This document shows, piece by piece, positions 47,436 through 57,124 of a stretch of DNA of 61,500 nt (positions are counted from its first letter, which is position 1; every line of letters starts with the position of its first letter). The translations under genes and the position numbers were made by a program. The DNA lies in contig CAJXBA010000004.1 of NCBI GenBank assembly GCA_913050185.1, positions 1 to 61,500 on the forward strand, written 5' to 3'. The notes beneath the pieces were generated by a model. It was not told the DNA's origin. It worked only from the letters and a program-made list of their open reading frames with translations, and did no database searches. The DNA is from an uncultured Pelagibacteraceae bacterium. Its GTDB lineage: Bacteria > Pseudomonadota > Alphaproteobacteria > Pelagibacterales > Pelagibacteraceae.

Positions 47436-47495
47436 AATAATGTATGTTTTTTGATTTTTGTTTCAATTTACATTATGTATCATGCTTTGAAAAAA

Positions 47496-48113
47496 TTAAA
47501 GGACTTTGATGCCGCTGCAATAAATATAAATTTCTTTGGATTCTTTTCTACTCGATAAAGGTTTATACTTAATAACATTTTTAAAGCTTTCGTTCGCCTT
47601 TTTATTAATTTCTACAAATATAGATCCCATAAAAACCTTAGATAAAAAACTGCCATTTTTGTGCAAAATTTTATAGGCTAAATTCATCCCTTTTAAACAT
47701 AATTCTCCAGTTCTATAAGAATCAAGACTTTTATTTCCAGAAGTATTTGCTGCCATATCAGATACAACAACATCAATTTTTTTGCCAAAGTAGGTATAAA
47801 TTTTTTCTAAAATTTCGTTATCAAATAAATCTCCTTTTAAAAAGTCAACGTTTTCAATTTTCTTCATAGGCTTAACGTCTACTGCTAAAATTTTACCCTT
47901 AGTTATTTTCTTTGCCGCAACTTGTGACCATCCTCCAGGAACAGATCCCAAATCTAATAAGTTAGTATTTTTATAAAGAAATTTAAACTTCTGATCCATT
48001 TCCATTAATTTAAAAGCAGATCTTGATCTATATCCTTGAATTTTTGATTGCTTAAAAAACTGATCTTTATGTTTTTTAATCAACCAATTTTTTGAAATTC
48101 TATTTTTTTTCAA
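47496..48113 (-). CDS. rlmE: 23S rRNA 2'-O-methyltransferase RlmE
   Basis: A 205-aa FtsJ/RrmJ methyltransferase. SAM motif LLDLGSVPGGWSQVA; catalytic K-D-K-E residues are visible in the N-terminal RSAFKLMEMDQKFKF, VVSDMAANTSGNKSLD, SFLSKVFMG and SSRKESKEIYIYC. It methylates U2552 (E. coli numbering) in the ribosomal A-loop. A 60-bp gap separates it from the TPR gene; an 8-bp dyad there (47437-47444 and 47469-47476) may be chance. Confidence 0.94.
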   Translation of the reverse strand: MKKNRISKNWLIKKHKDQFFKQSKIQGYRSRSAFKLMEMDQKFKFLYKNTNLLDLGSVPGGWSQVAAKKITKGKILAVDVKPMKKIENVDFLKGDLFDNEILEKIYTYFGKKIDVVVSDMAANTSGNKSLDSYRTGELCLKGMNLAYKILHKNGSFLSKVFMGSIFVEINKKANESFKNVIKYKPLSSRKESKEIYIYCSGIKVL

Positions 48114-48133
48114 TTGTTAATTATTGATGTGCA

Positions 48134-48931
48134 TTATAATACATCTTCCATTTCTTCTTCATCGTGTGAAAAAATTAATGATTTTTTTCTTAAATATCTG
48201 AAATGAAAAAAACTAATTGGAATTAATAAAATATAAATTAAACCAGTAATAAACAAAGTTTTAAAAGTATAAAAAATTATCAAACTTAAATATATTCCTA
48301 TTCCCAGCAATAAAAAAATTGTCATGTGTCTTGGAATTAAAATTCTTTTTAGTGAATAAGTGGGTATTTTGCTTATCATTAAAATAGATGTTGTTAAAAT
48401 TACGATTGAACTTGTAATAGCATGGTTCTCAAATTCAAATAAACCGCTTAAATTTAAAATCAGAGGTAATAGTATCAAACCGGCTGCGGCAGGCGATGGT
48501 ACACCTTCAAAAAAATTTATTTTCCATATTTCTGTTTCTTCCACAGTAGTTAAATTAAATCTTGCTAAACGCAGCGCACAACATACTGTGTAGATTAATA
48601 TGAGAAGCCATCCTAATTTTCCCAACTCATTTATTGTCCAAAAATACATTATAAAACTTGGAGCGACGCCAAAACTAATGACGTCAGTGAGAGAGTCTAG
48701 CTCTTTTCCAACCTTGGATGTTCCTCTAATCAATCGAGCAACTCTACCATCGAGTGTATCAAGAATCGCAGCGAATGTTATTGCAATTACTGACATTACG
48801 TAATTGGCATCTAAAGCAAATTTTATTGAACTTAATCCTAAACAAACACCAAAAATAGTTAACGCGTTTGGAAGAAGAGACCTAGGGTTTTTTTTTGAAA
48901 TAAGTTTAAATTCTTTTTTATTTTCAAGCAT
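48134..48931 (-). CDS. pssA: CDP-diacylglycerol-serine O-phosphatidyltransferase PssA
   Basis: A 265-aa integral membrane enzyme with about six to eight helices. The CDP-alcohol phosphatidyltransferase motif is complete: Asp58, Asp61-Gly62, Ala65-Arg66, Gly75, Asp79 and Asp83. Together with psd, 4 bp upstream, it forms the phosphatidylserine to phosphatidylethanolamine pathway. Confidence 0.94.
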   Translation of the reverse strand: MLENKKEFKLISKKNPRSLLPNALTIFGVCLGLSSIKFALDANYVMSVIAITFAAILDTLDGRVARLIRGTSKVGKELDSLTDVISFGVAPSFIMYFWTINELGKLGWLLILIYTVCCALRLARFNLTTVEETEIWKINFFEGVPSPAAAGLILLPLILNLSGLFEFENHAITSSIVILTTSILMISKIPTYSLKRILIPRHMTIFLLLGIGIYLSLIIFYTFKTLFITGLIYILLIPISFFHFRYLRKKSLIFSHDEEEMEDVL

Positions 48932-48935
48932 GAGT

Positions 48936-49586
48936 TTATCTTTTTTTTGCTAATAAAGTTTCTCCAGCATATGTTTTCTGATTTTGACGAACGAGCAATT
49001 GATAATTTTCAAAATATAAATCAACTCTACTACCAAATCTAATTATTCCAAATCTATCTCCTTGTGTAATCGTTTCACCCTTTTTAACATCACAAACTAT
49101 CCTTCTGGCAATCATTCCTGCTATCTGTACCACAATTAACTCATCTCCATTAGAATTTTTAAGTTTAATATAATTTCTTTCATTCTCCTCGCTAGCTTTA
49201 TCAAGTGTAGCGTTTATATATTTTCCAGTTTTGTAGTATATTTCTGCGACTTCAACGTTACAGGGAACTCTATTCACATGACAATTAAAAATGTCCATGA
49301 AAATACTTATTCTCGTATATTTTTTACTTTCCAAACCTAGCTCTTTTGGTCCTTCTGTTTCCTTAATTTGTGTTATTTTTCCATCTGCGGGACTTACTAA
49401 ATAGTTTTCATCTTTAATTGGATATCTTTCTGGATCTCTAAAAAAATAATAAACCCATATGGTAATCACTAAACCTATTAGTCCTAAATAATTATTTATC
49501 AATAGAAGGATAAATGTAATTACTGCTGCTATAGCTACAAATCTGTAGCCTTCTTTATGCAGTCTGGGAAATAAAATATCCAACAT
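48936..49586 (-). CDS. psd: phosphatidylserine decarboxylase
   Basis: A 216-aa short-type (Psd-B) decarboxylase with an N-terminal hydrophobic region (about 15-48). VSPADGKI and the histidine in FNCHVNRVP are conserved. Self-cleavage should occur at Gly185-Ser186 in IRFGSRVDLYF, giving the pyruvoyl group. It converts phosphatidylserine made by PssA to phosphatidylethanolamine. Confidence 0.94.
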   Translation of the reverse strand: MLDILFPRLHKEGYRFVAIAAVITFILLLINNYLGLIGLVITIWVYYFFRDPERYPIKDENYLVSPADGKITQIKETEGPKELGLESKKYTRISIFMDIFNCHVNRVPCNVEVAEIYYKTGKYINATLDKASEENERNYIKLKNSNGDELIVVQIAGMIARRIVCDVKKGETITQGDRFGIIRFGSRVDLYFENYQLLVRQNQKTYAGETLLAKKR

Positions 49587-49609
49587 GTCAATAAACTTTA
49601 TAATTTACG

Positions 49610-49637
49610 TTAATATGTATATTAATATGTATATTAA
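49610..49637. repeat. 12-bp tandem repeat in the psd-icd promoter region
   Basis: TTAATATGTATA occurs twice in direct tandem (49610-49621 and 49622-49633), followed by TTAA. It lies in the 84-bp divergent spacer, 34 bp before the icd ATG. It could be promoter or operator DNA, or a simple slippage product. Confidence 0.6.
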
Positions 49638-49670
49638 GTAATTAAATTCAATTGATAAGATTAAGGTATA

Positions 49671-50885
49671 ATGGCAAAAATTAAAGTTAAAAACCCCATT
49701 GTCGAGCTAGATGGTGATGAAATGGCGCGAATAATATGGAATTTTATCAAAAATAAACTCATTCTTCCTTACCTAGATATTGATATTAAGTATTACGATC
49801 TGGGTATAAAAAGTAGAGATAAAACATCTGACAAAATAACAATAGATTGTGCCAATGCAGTAAAAAAGATTGGCGTTGGTATTAAATGTGCGACGATTAC
49901 TCCTGACGAAAATCGTGTAAAAGAATTTAAGCTAAATAAAATGTGGAGATCTCCAAATGGTACAATAAGAAATATTTTAGGAGGTACCGTTTTTCGTGAA
50001 CCAATAATTTGCAAAAATATTCCAAAACTGGTTCCTAGTTGGACAAACCCAATTGTAATTGGAAGACACGCTTTTGGTGACCAATATAGAGCAACAGATT
50101 TTAAGGTTCCTGGCAAAGGTAAGTTAGAAATAAAATGGACCTCAGAAGACGGAAAAGAAAAAAAAGAATTTGAAGTTTTTAATTTTGGTGGACCAGGAGT
50201 TGCGTTAGCAATGTATAACTTAGATCAATCTATTAAAGATTTTGCTAGAGCATGTATGAATTATGGACTTAACAGAAAATGGCCAGTATATCTTTCCACA
50301 AAAAATACTATTTTGAAAAGTTATGACGGAAGATTTAAAGATTTATTTCAAGAAGTTTACGAAAAAGAATTTGAAAAAGAATTTAAAGAAAAAAAAATAT
50401 CTTATGAACATAGACTTATAGACGATATGGTTGCATGTGCAATGAAATGGAATGGAAATTACATTTGGGCATGTAAAAATTATGATGGAGATGTACAATC
50501 TGACACAATTGCTCAGGGATTTGGTTCGTTAGGTCTTATGGCAAGTATTTTGATGTCACCAGATGGCAAAATTATAGAATCTGAAGCTGCACATGGTACT
50601 GTAACAAGACACTACAGATTACATCAACAAGGTAAGGAAACTTCAACAAATCCAATAGCTTCTATTTTTGCATGGTCAAGAGGTTTATATCATAGGGGCA
50701 AGCTAGATAGTAATGAAGATTTAAAGAAATTTGTAAAAATTTTAGAAAAGGTTTGTGTGGATACGATTGAAAGTGGTTCTATGACCAAAGATCTAGCTTC
50801 ATTAATCGGTAAATACCAAAAATATCTTACCACAAATCAATTTTTAGAAGTAATAGATTCTAATTTAAAAAGAAGACTTAATTAA
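49671..50885 (+). CDS. icd: NADP-dependent isocitrate dehydrogenase (eukaryote-like type)
   Basis: A 404-aa enzyme of the class related to mitochondrial and cytosolic IDH rather than E. coli Icd: [77 protein letters not shown] and [11 protein letters not shown]. It oxidises isocitrate to 2-oxoglutarate in the TCA cycle and makes NADPH. AAGG lies 4 nt before the ATG. Its 3' end overlaps the convergent alaS by 8 nt. Confidence 0.96.
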   Translation: MAKIKVKNPIVELDGDEMARIIWNFIKNKLILPYLDIDIKYYDLGIKSRDKTSDKITIDCANAVKKIGVGIKCATITPDENRVKEFKLNKMWRSPNGTIRNILGGTVFREPIICKNIPKLVPSWTNPIVIGRHAFGDQYRATDFKVPGKGKLEIKWTSEDGKEKKEFEVFNFGGPGVALAMYNLDQSIKDFARACMNYGLNRKWPVYLSTKNTILKSYDGRFKDLFQEVYEKEFEKEFKEKKISYEHRLIDDMVACAMKWNGNYIWACKNYDGDVQSDTIAQGFGSLGLMASILMSPDGKIIESEAAHGTVTRHYRLHQQGKETSTNPIASIFAWSRGLYHRGKLDSNEDLKKFVKILEKVCVDTIESGSMTKDLASLIGKYQKYLTTNQFLEVIDSNLKRRLN

Positions 50886-53553
50886 TTTTTTTGCTTAAGG
50901 TTTCGAAAGCCTCATCAATTTTATCTTTATTCGCTCCACCTGCTTGAGCAAAATCTTTTCTACCTCCGCCACCTTTGCCACCAAGAACTTCTGAAACAAT
51001 TTTTACAAGTTTCACTGCATCGTATTTTTTTGTTAATTCATTCGTTACACCAACCGCTACACCAACTTTTTCTTCAAAGGTAGAAAAACCAACAACAATA
51101 CCTTGCTTAATGTCTTTCTTGCCTTGATCTATTATCCTTCTCAGCTCTTTAGGTGGAAAATCTGTTAGAACTTGATGTCTTAAAGTAAAAGAGCCAACTT
51201 TTTTATCCTTAATAACATTTCTGTTTTTGTCTTCAATAACCATTTGAATATGTATTTGCTCCATTTGTTTGTTTAATTTTTTTATCTGTTCATGTGGAGG
51301 AAAATTACTGATATCAATAGGTTTTATATTTTTACTTTTTAATTCTGCTAATATTGCTTCAATTACATCTTGGGTAGCTTTATTTGTTTTTTCAGCGCTT
51401 GCTTTTATTTTATTTAAATAATTAGAGAGATGTTCACCTCTTAAAGCTTCAACGCGTCTAATACCTGCTGCTATTGATGTTTGACTCACAATTGCAAACT
51501 TTCCTATCTCAGAAATATTCCTTGCATGAGTGCCTCCACAAAGTTCAGTGGAAAAGTACCCCCCATTTTCTTTACCCATAGACAAAACTCTTACCTCTTC
51601 ACCATATTTTTCACCAAACATAGCTAAAGCACCTTTATCCACAGCCTCTTTAGGTGTCATAATTCGAGTTTTAATATCACCAGCTGTATTAACCATGTCG
51701 TTTACATACTTTTCAATTTTTTTAATTTCTTTTTCTTCAATAATTTTGTTGTGACTGAAATCGAATCTCAATTTTTCAGAACTTACCAAAGAACCTTTTT
51801 GGGTTACATGCTTACCAAGTGTTCTTCTTAAAGCTTCATGAAGTAAGTGTGTAGCAGAATGATAAGCTCTAGCATTATTTCTCCTATTAACATCAATTTC
51901 CAGATTTACATTTTGATTAACTTTTAAGAAACCTTTGTCAATTTTTCCGAAATGAACATGAAGATCGCCCATTTTTTTTTGTGTATCTTTAATAATGACA
52001 TTACATTCATTAGAATAAATTACACCTTGATCACCAACTTGACCTCCGGATTCAGCATAAAAAGGCGTTTGATTAGTTACTATCTCCACTTCATCACCAA
52101 TTTTTGCCTCGTTCACAAAGTCTTTACCTTTAGATATTTTAAGGACAACCCCTTCTAGTTTATCAAATTCGTAACCTAAAAATTCTGTAGGGTTAAGTTG
52201 TTCTCTAACTTTAAACCATTTCTCTTCTAACGACTTATCACCAGATCCTTTCCAATTAGCACGAGCTAATTTTTTACTTTTTTCCATTTCTCTATCAAAA
52301 CCTACATTGTCAATTTTTATATTTTTATTTTTTAAAATATCTGCAGTAAGATCTAATGGAAAACCATAAGTATCATATAATTTAAAAGCAACCTCACCAG
52401 GAAAGGAATTATTTTTTACCTTATTTAAATTCTCATTTAAAATTTCTATTCCTCTGTTAAGCAATGAAGAAAATTTTTCCTCTTCTGTCTTTAATGTCTC
52501 TGTAATTAAAGGCTCTGCTCTCTTTAATTCCGGATAAGAATCTGACATTTCTTTAATTAATGTTGGTACCATTTTATAAAAAATAGATTCCTTGCTTCCT
52601 AGTGCATGTGAATGCCTCATTCCTCTTCTCATTATTCTTCTTAAAACATAACCTCTGCCTTCATTTGAGGGTAAAACTCCTTCTGCAATCAAAAATGAAC
52701 CAGCTCTAAGGTGGTCCGCTATAACTCTATGACTTGCTATATTTTCTTTAGTTGCTTTGGTTCTAGTCAAATTTGAAGAAGCCTCAATTAAAGTTTTGAA
52801 ATGATCAGTTTCATAATTATCATGTGTCCCTTGAAGCAAAGCTGAAATTCTTTCTAAGCCCATTCCAGTATCTACTGATGGTTTCGGGAGATTTACTCTT
52901 TTTTCTTTTGAAATTTGTTCGAATTGCATAAATACCAAATTCCATATTTCTATAAAACGATCTCCATCCTGGTCTTTGCTGCCCGGAGGTCCTCCTTTTA
53001 AATGCTCTCCATGATCATAAAAAATTTCTGAACAAGGTCCACAAGGTCCAAATTCACCCATCGACCAAAAATTATCGTTGGTTGCTATTTTATAAATTCT
53101 ATTTTCTGGCAATCCTGCAATTTTTTTCCATAGATCAAAAGCTTCCTTGTCTTCCGCATAAACACTTACACTAAGTCTGTCTTTTGATATTTGAAATTCG
53201 TTTGTTATTAAATCCCATGCCAACTCTATGGCAACATCTTTAAAATAATCTCCGAAAGAAAAATTGCCTAACATTTCAAAAAATGTGTGGTGTCTTGGTG
53301 TGTAACCTACATTTTCTAAATCGTTATGCTTTCCCCCAGCTCTAACACATTTTTGTGAAGTAACAGCTCTTTTATAAGGGCGTTTTTCTAAACCAGTAAA
53401 AACATTTTTAAATTGAACCATGCCTGAGTTGGTAAACATTAATGTAGGATCATTACTTGGGACCAAATTACTAGATTCTACAATTTGATGTTCTTTGCTT
53501 GAAAAATAATCCAAGAATGCTTTTCTTACGTTTTTTAATGTTTTTTCGACCAT
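50878..53553 (-). CDS. alaS: alanyl-tRNA synthetase
   Basis: An 891-aa class II synthetase. The catalytic domain has [23 protein letters not shown] and [17 protein letters not shown]; the editing domain has [12 protein letters not shown] and CGGTHARN zinc ligands; the C-terminal DHHA1-like domain ends with [16 protein letters not shown]. It charges tRNA-Ala and clears mischarged Ser/Gly. It lies downstream of recA beyond a terminator; TAGACA and TATTTA spaced 16 bp apart in the 44-bp gap could be its own promoter. Confidence 0.97.
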   Translation of the reverse strand: MVEKTLKNVRKAFLDYFSSKEHQIVESSNLVPSNDPTLMFTNSGMVQFKNVFTGLEKRPYKRAVTSQKCVRAGGKHNDLENVGYTPRHHTFFEMLGNFSFGDYFKDVAIELAWDLITNEFQISKDRLSVSVYAEDKEAFDLWKKIAGLPENRIYKIATNDNFWSMGEFGPCGPCSEIFYDHGEHLKGGPPGSKDQDGDRFIEIWNLVFMQFEQISKEKRVNLPKPSVDTGMGLERISALLQGTHDNYETDHFKTLIEASSNLTRTKATKENIASHRVIADHLRAGSFLIAEGVLPSNEGRGYVLRRIMRRGMRHSHALGSKESIFYKMVPTLIKEMSDSYPELKRAEPLITETLKTEEEKFSSLLNRGIEILNENLNKVKNNSFPGEVAFKLYDTYGFPLDLTADILKNKNIKIDNVGFDREMEKSKKLARANWKGSGDKSLEEKWFKVREQLNPTEFLGYEFDKLEGVVLKISKGKDFVNEAKIGDEVEIVTNQTPFYAESGGQVGDQGVIYSNECNVIIKDTQKKMGDLHVHFGKIDKGFLKVNQNVNLEIDVNRRNNARAYHSATHLLHEALRRTLGKHVTQKGSLVSSEKLRFDFSHNKIIEEKEIKKIEKYVNDMVNTAGDIKTRIMTPKEAVDKGALAMFGEKYGEEVRVLSMGKENGGYFSTELCGGTHARNISEIGKFAIVSQTSIAAGIRRVEALRGEHLSNYLNKIKASAEKTNKATQDVIEAILAELKSKNIKPIDISNFPPHEQIKKLNKQMEQIHIQMVIEDKNRNVIKDKKVGSFTLRHQVLTDFPPKELRRIIDQGKKDIKQGIVVGFSTFEEKVGVAVGVTNELTKKYDAVKLVKIVSEVLGGKGGGGRKDFAQAGGANKDKIDEAFETLSKKIN

Positions 53554-53597
53554 CTATCTAATAAATACAGTTTTTTAGAATGATGTCTAGACGAGAA

Positions 53598-53624
53598 GAA
53601 AGGCGCTCTTAATAGGCGCCTTTC
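53598..53624 (-). terminator. intrinsic terminator after recA
   Basis: GAAAGGCGC (53598-53606) and GCGCCTTTC (53616-53624) form a perfect 9-bp stem with a 9-nt loop. It starts 23 bp after the recA stop, and the stem is followed on the minus strand by a short pyrimidine run. It is the only GC-rich hairpin I see in the window. Confidence 0.7.
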
Positions 53625-53647
53625 AAAAGGGTGAAAAATTAAACGTT

Positions 53648-54745
53648 TTAATTTTTTTTGTCGGCTGTAGATTCTTCAACTGCTGGATTTCCTTCGATTT
53701 TTTTTGAAATTAAGCCAGCTTTAGTTCTAATAGCCATTTCAATTTCAGCAGCAACTTTAGTATTTTTCTCTAAGTATACTTTGGCATTCTCTCTACCTTG
53801 GCCAATTTTTTCTCCTTTGTATGCATACCAAGCTCCTGATTTTTCAACTATTCCTACCTTCGAGCCTAAATCAATTAATTCACCAGACTTACTAATACCT
53901 CTTCCATACATTAAATCAAATTCAACCACTTTAAATGGTGGTGAAACTTTGTTTTTAACCACTTTAACTCTAGTAGAATTACCAACAATTTGCTCTTTCT
54001 CTTTAATAGCTCCTATCCTTCTAATATCCATTCTCACTGAAGAATAAAACTTCAAAGCATTACCTCCTGATGTTGTTTCGGGATTACCAAACATAATTCC
54101 AATTTTCATTCTTATCTGATTAATGAATATGACCATGGTATTGGTTTTTGCTATAGAACCAGTTAATTTTCTAAGAGATTGGCTCATCAATCTAGCTTGT
54201 AAACCAACATGATGATCTCCCATTTCGCCTTCTAATTCTGCTCTTGGTGTCAAAGCTGCGACTGAATCAATTACTAAAACTGAAATCGATCCAGATTTAA
54301 TTAGCGTATCAGATATTTCCAAGGCCTGTTCGCCAGTATCTGGTTGTGATATTAAAAGCTCCTCAGTTTTAACACCCAATTTTCTAGCATAAACTGGATC
54401 TAAAGCATGTTCCGCATCAACAAAAGCGCAAATACCACCGGTCTTTTGAGCTTCAGCCAAAACTTGTAAAGCTAAAGTTGTTTTTCCAGATGCCTCTGGT
54501 CCATAAATTTCTACAACTCTTCCCTTGGGAAGTCCCCCAATTCCAAGTGCTAAATCCAAACCTAGCGATCCTGTTGATATAGATTCAATATTTATTGCGG
54601 CTTTTTGACCAAGTTTCATCACTGAACCTTTTCCAAAACTTTCATCTATTTGACTAATTGCTGCTTCTAGAGCTTTATTTTTTTCTTTTATTTCCGCTTC
54701 TTGATTTTTGCTTGATTTCACTACTTTTAAGTTATTTTTAGTCAT
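53648..54745 (-). CDS. recA: recombinase RecA
   Basis: A 365-aa RecA. Walker A is [10 protein letters not shown]; other signatures are [60 protein letters not shown] and the short charged C-terminal tail. It drives recombination and LexA/UmuD self-cleavage. A near-match SOS box lies 50 bp upstream, and a strong terminator follows. It is flanked by TolC and alaS; no recX is present. Confidence 0.98.
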   Translation of the reverse strand: MTKNNLKVVKSSKNQEAEIKEKNKALEAAISQIDESFGKGSVMKLGQKAAINIESISTGSLGLDLALGIGGLPKGRVVEIYGPEASGKTTLALQVLAEAQKTGGICAFVDAEHALDPVYARKLGVKTEELLISQPDTGEQALEISDTLIKSGSISVLVIDSVAALTPRAELEGEMGDHHVGLQARLMSQSLRKLTGSIAKTNTMVIFINQIRMKIGIMFGNPETTSGGNALKFYSSVRMDIRRIGAIKEKEQIVGNSTRVKVVKNKVSPPFKVVEFDLMYGRGISKSGELIDLGSKVGIVEKSGAWYAYKGEKIGQGRENAKVYLEKNTKVAAEIEMAIRTKAGLISKKIEGNPAVEESTADKKN

Positions 54746-54794
54746 AATTTGTCATTTCCTTTAAAAAATTAGCTAACGAATCATAAATATAAAT

Positions 54795-54809
54795 GTACAC
54801 ATTTTGTTC
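54795..54809 (-). promoter_or_regulatory. putative SOS (LexA) box of recA
   Basis: On the minus strand this reads GAACAAAATGTGTAC, one base away from the alphaproteobacterial SOS motif GAAC-N7-GAAC (equivalently GTTC-N7-GTTC). It shares the first nine bases with the exact SOS box before umuD, in the same orientation relative to the gene. It lies 50-64 bp upstream of the recA ATG. Confidence 0.6.
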
Positions 54810-54825
54810 TTTTTATCAATAGCCA

Positions 54826-54862
54826 ATAAAAAACCATAAAATCATTGCTTTTCAGCAAATGC
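54826..54862 (-). terminator. possible weak terminator after the TolC-family gene
   Basis: On the minus strand GCATTTGCT, loop GAAA and AGCAATG form a stem with one bulge, followed by a T-rich stretch ending in TTTTTT. It begins 11 bp after the TolC stop codon. Confidence 0.4.
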
Positions 54863-54873
54863 TTAATTCTACT

Positions 54874-56163
54874 TTAGTTATTTTCTACCAAATTTAGATG
54901 TTTTGCTGTAAGTCGACCAACAGCAAACAAAATGTTAAATCGAGATACAAGAAAATCCTTTTTTGAAGTCGCTAAATCTATTCTTGAATTCAGTAATATT
55001 GAGCGTGATTGAATAACATCAAGGGTAGTTCTGTTGCCCGCTCCCGATTCATATTCCAATGTTATCCCTTCGTTTGCTATTTCAGCAGCTTTGACCTGTG
55101 ATCTAATTGAGTTTAACACACTTTTAGAAGATTGATAACTTGACCAAGCATTAGCTACGCCTGTGCTCACTGCCTTTTTGCTATCCGCATACAAAAGGCT
55201 ATATTTATTCTCTAGTTCTTTTGCCTTTTTTAAACTAGATAAATTGCTACCTCCAGAATATAGAGGCCATGTGGCTGTGGCCTTTAAAGTTTGCTGTTTT
55301 CTTTCCTGAACTGCTGCGCTAAAATCATCTTGTTCTGCCAACTTATAAGATAAAGTTGCGGACGGAGCTAAATTCGACTTAGCTATTCTAACATCTTCCA
55401 CAGATTTCATATGTTCTAACATTGCGATTATTAAATCTGGATTTTCATTTTTGGATATTTTGTAAGCTTCTGCAAGAGATTGGGGTAATCTAAAACTAGT
55501 AAACTTTATATCTTGAATATTTCCAGTGAATTTTTTACCGACAATTTTTTCGAAATTTGCTTTACTAGATATTAAATTGTTTTGAGCAGCAATTAATTTT
55601 GCCTCTGCCCCAGCTAGTGATGCTTCGGATTGTGCTAAATCGGTCAAACTTATTTCTCCTCTTTCAAGTCTATCCTTTTCGGTTTCTAACTGCCTCTCCA
55701 ACAAATCAATATTCACTTTGTTAATATAAATTTTTTTTCGACTAAGCAACAAATCGGCATGAGCTTCCGTTGCTGCCAATAAAATCTCTTGTTCAATTTT
55801 TTGAAGTTTAAATTCTGCTAAGCTGTACTCGTATTCTTGTTTCTTTAAATTAGCAACTCCACCAAAACCTTGGAAAATTTTTTGTTCAATAAGCAATGAT
55901 TGTTCAGAAGGTTTGTAATTTGACTCGTTACCTTTGGTATTATCTTGTTCGCTAACATATCCTGAAATGGTAACGCTTGGTTTAAATTCACTTAAAGCTC
56001 CTTTTTTATCCTCATTGATTGCGCGAACGTTAGCTCTTTCTGCATTAAGTTTTGGGTTTTTCGAATAAGCAGAATTCAAAGTATCAAGCAAGGTAGATGC
56101 TTTTAAATCTGCAAAACTTGCAGTTAACATAACAATCAATGCAATTTGAAATTTATTTTTCAT
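54874..56163 (-). CDS. tolC: TolC-family outer membrane efflux protein
   Basis: A 429-aa protein with a signal peptide (about residues 1-22) and two outer-membrane efflux domains rich in heptad-like helices: LLDTLNSAYSKNPKLNAERANVRA at the start and a second repeat from about residue 225 (LAEAYKISKNENPDLIIAMLEH). AGNRTTLDVIQSRSILLNSRIDLATSKKDFLVSRFNILFAVG near the end is typical. It would form the trimeric exit duct for type I secretion or efflux. The ATG overlaps the GFA gene stop (ATGA). No adaptor or pump gene is adjacent. Confidence 0.88.
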   Translation of the reverse strand: MKNKFQIALIVMLTASFADLKASTLLDTLNSAYSKNPKLNAERANVRAINEDKKGALSEFKPSVTISGYVSEQDNTKGNESNYKPSEQSLLIEQKIFQGFGGVANLKKQEYEYSLAEFKLQKIEQEILLAATEAHADLLLSRKKIYINKVNIDLLERQLETEKDRLERGEISLTDLAQSEASLAGAEAKLIAAQNNLISSKANFEKIVGKKFTGNIQDIKFTSFRLPQSLAEAYKISKNENPDLIIAMLEHMKSVEDVRIAKSNLAPSATLSYKLAEQDDFSAAVQERKQQTLKATATWPLYSGGSNLSSLKKAKELENKYSLLYADSKKAVSTGVANAWSSYQSSKSVLNSIRSQVKAAEIANEGITLEYESGAGNRTTLDVIQSRSILLNSRIDLATSKKDFLVSRFNILFAVGRLTAKHLNLVENN

Positions 56164-56528
56164 TTTTTCTTATCAAGTGGATGATTAGTGCCATCATTAA
56201 CTGAAACGTTTTTTAATTCAAATGGATTTATATCTTCAACGCAGGCTACATTTATTCCATATATTTTTGGATTACTTCTTGGATTGTTATGTGTGTGGAT
56301 ACCGCAATTTGAACAAAAATAATGTTTTGCGACTTTTGTGTGGTATTGATAGAGTTTTAAGAGGTTTTCTCCTTTAACAATCTTTAGATCGTCTGAGCCA
56401 ATCACTCCTATAATGTATCCCTTCCTTTTGCATAAAGAACAATTACATCGCATAAGTTTTTTGAATCCTTCTCCTGGTATCCTAACTTGGATCTCTACTC
56501 CACCACAGTGACAGGTTAATTTTTTCAT
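56160..56528 (-). CDS. GFA/CENP-V family zinc protein
   Basis: A 122-aa protein with the zinc-binding pattern of the GFA (glutathione-dependent formaldehyde-activating) family: CHCGG (residues 6-10), MRCNCSLCKRKG, and FCSNCGIHTHN. It resembles COG3791 proteins, many of which have unknown substrates; the GFA name does not prove formaldehyde chemistry. It is translationally coupled to the TolC-family gene by a 4-nt overlap. Confidence 0.88.
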   Translation of the reverse strand: MKKLTCHCGGVEIQVRIPGEGFKKLMRCNCSLCKRKGYIIGVIGSDDLKIVKGENLLKLYQYHTKVAKHYFCSNCGIHTHNNPRSNPKIYGINVACVEDINPFELKNVSVNDGTNHPLDKKK

Positions 56529-56728
56529 TTTTTCTAATTTAAATTTTTTAACAATATTTTCATAAGGTAGTAATAGTTATCCACATCATTACAAGATCTA
56601 GTTTCGATGTTCATGTTTTGATTCAGTTTAGATTCTTTTTTGGACTCAAAATACAACCAATCGTGTGCATTATGTATATCTTGCTACCTACCTTTTTATA
56701 CTGTAATTTAGAACAAAATAGGAACATT
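56529..56728. other. 200-bp divergent spacer with DnaA box and the umuD control region
   Basis: The largest gap in the window. It contains a perfect DnaA box TTATCCACA (56577-56585), a secondary SOS-like sequence GTTCATGTTTTGATTC (56610-56625) with non-consensus spacing, and the umuD promoter and SOS box. An open frame with a TTG or ATG start from 56618 continues into umuD, but its extra 37 residues do not look like UmuD and are probably not translated. Confidence 0.5.
56681..56725 (+). promoter_or_regulatory. umuDC promoter with exact SOS box
   Basis: TTGCTA (56681-56686), a 17-bp spacer and TAATTT (56704-56709) form a candidate promoter. Directly downstream GAACAAAATAGGAAC (56711-56725) is an exact GAAC-N7-GAAC site, the alphaproteobacterial LexA operator. 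It covers the expected transcription start and the Shine-Dalgarno AGGA, ending 3 bp before the umuD ATG. Confidence 0.75.
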
Positions 56729-57124
56729 ATGAAGCTATTGCTACCATTTCACTTACACAAAGTTGGAGCCGGTTTTCCTTCACCAGCTATAGACTACGTG
56801 GAAGATGACATTGACCTCAACACTCACTTGATAAAAAACATCCCTTCTACATTTCTTATTAGAGTCCAAGGCAAATCTATGAACGGTGTCGGAATTCACA
56901 ATAATGACCTTTTGATAGTAGATAGAAGTTTGAATCCAAAAAATTTTTCTACCGTAATCACCAATGTAAATGAAGAATTAGTTGTAAAAACTTTCATAAA
57001 AGAAAAAGATGAATCATTTCTAACCTCTGGTTCAAAAAAATTGAAAGATAAAATTAATTTAACTGAAAATTCTGAAATCTTTATTTGGGGTGTGGTAACT
57101 TACGTAATTCATGCTTTGCAGTAA
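56729..57124 (+). CDS. umuD: UmuD-like self-cleaving subunit of DNA polymerase V
   Basis: A 131-aa S24 peptidase-type protein starting at the ATG at 56729, supported by AGGA 5 nt upstream. The cleavage site is Ala14-Gly15 in GAGFPSPAIDYVED, and the Ser50/Lys87 dyad lies in QGKSMNG and VVKTF. Spacings of 36 and 37 residues match E. coli UmuD (24, 60, 97) exactly, but the N-terminal arm is about 10 residues shorter. RecA filaments would trigger cleavage to UmuD'. It overlaps umuC by 14 nt. A LexA identity is ruled out by the missing DNA-binding domain. Confidence 0.93.
   Translation: MKLLLPFHLHKVGAGFPSPAIDYVEDDIDLNTHLIKNIPSTFLIRVQGKSMNGVGIHNNDLLIVDRSLNPKNFSTVITNVNEELVVKTFIKEKDESFLTSGSKKLKDKINLTENSEIFIWGVVTYVIHALQ

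Noticed and set aside
47437-47476. ATAATGTA/TACATTAT inverted repeat upstream of the TPR gene
   Set aside because: Eight AT-rich base pairs separated by 24 bp; likely chance without conservation data.
56618-56728. N-terminal extension of 37 residues on umuD
   Set aside because: The extra residues are hydrophobic and unlike UmuD. The promoter and exact SOS box fall inside this stretch, and a good Shine-Dalgarno precedes the internal ATG at 56729.
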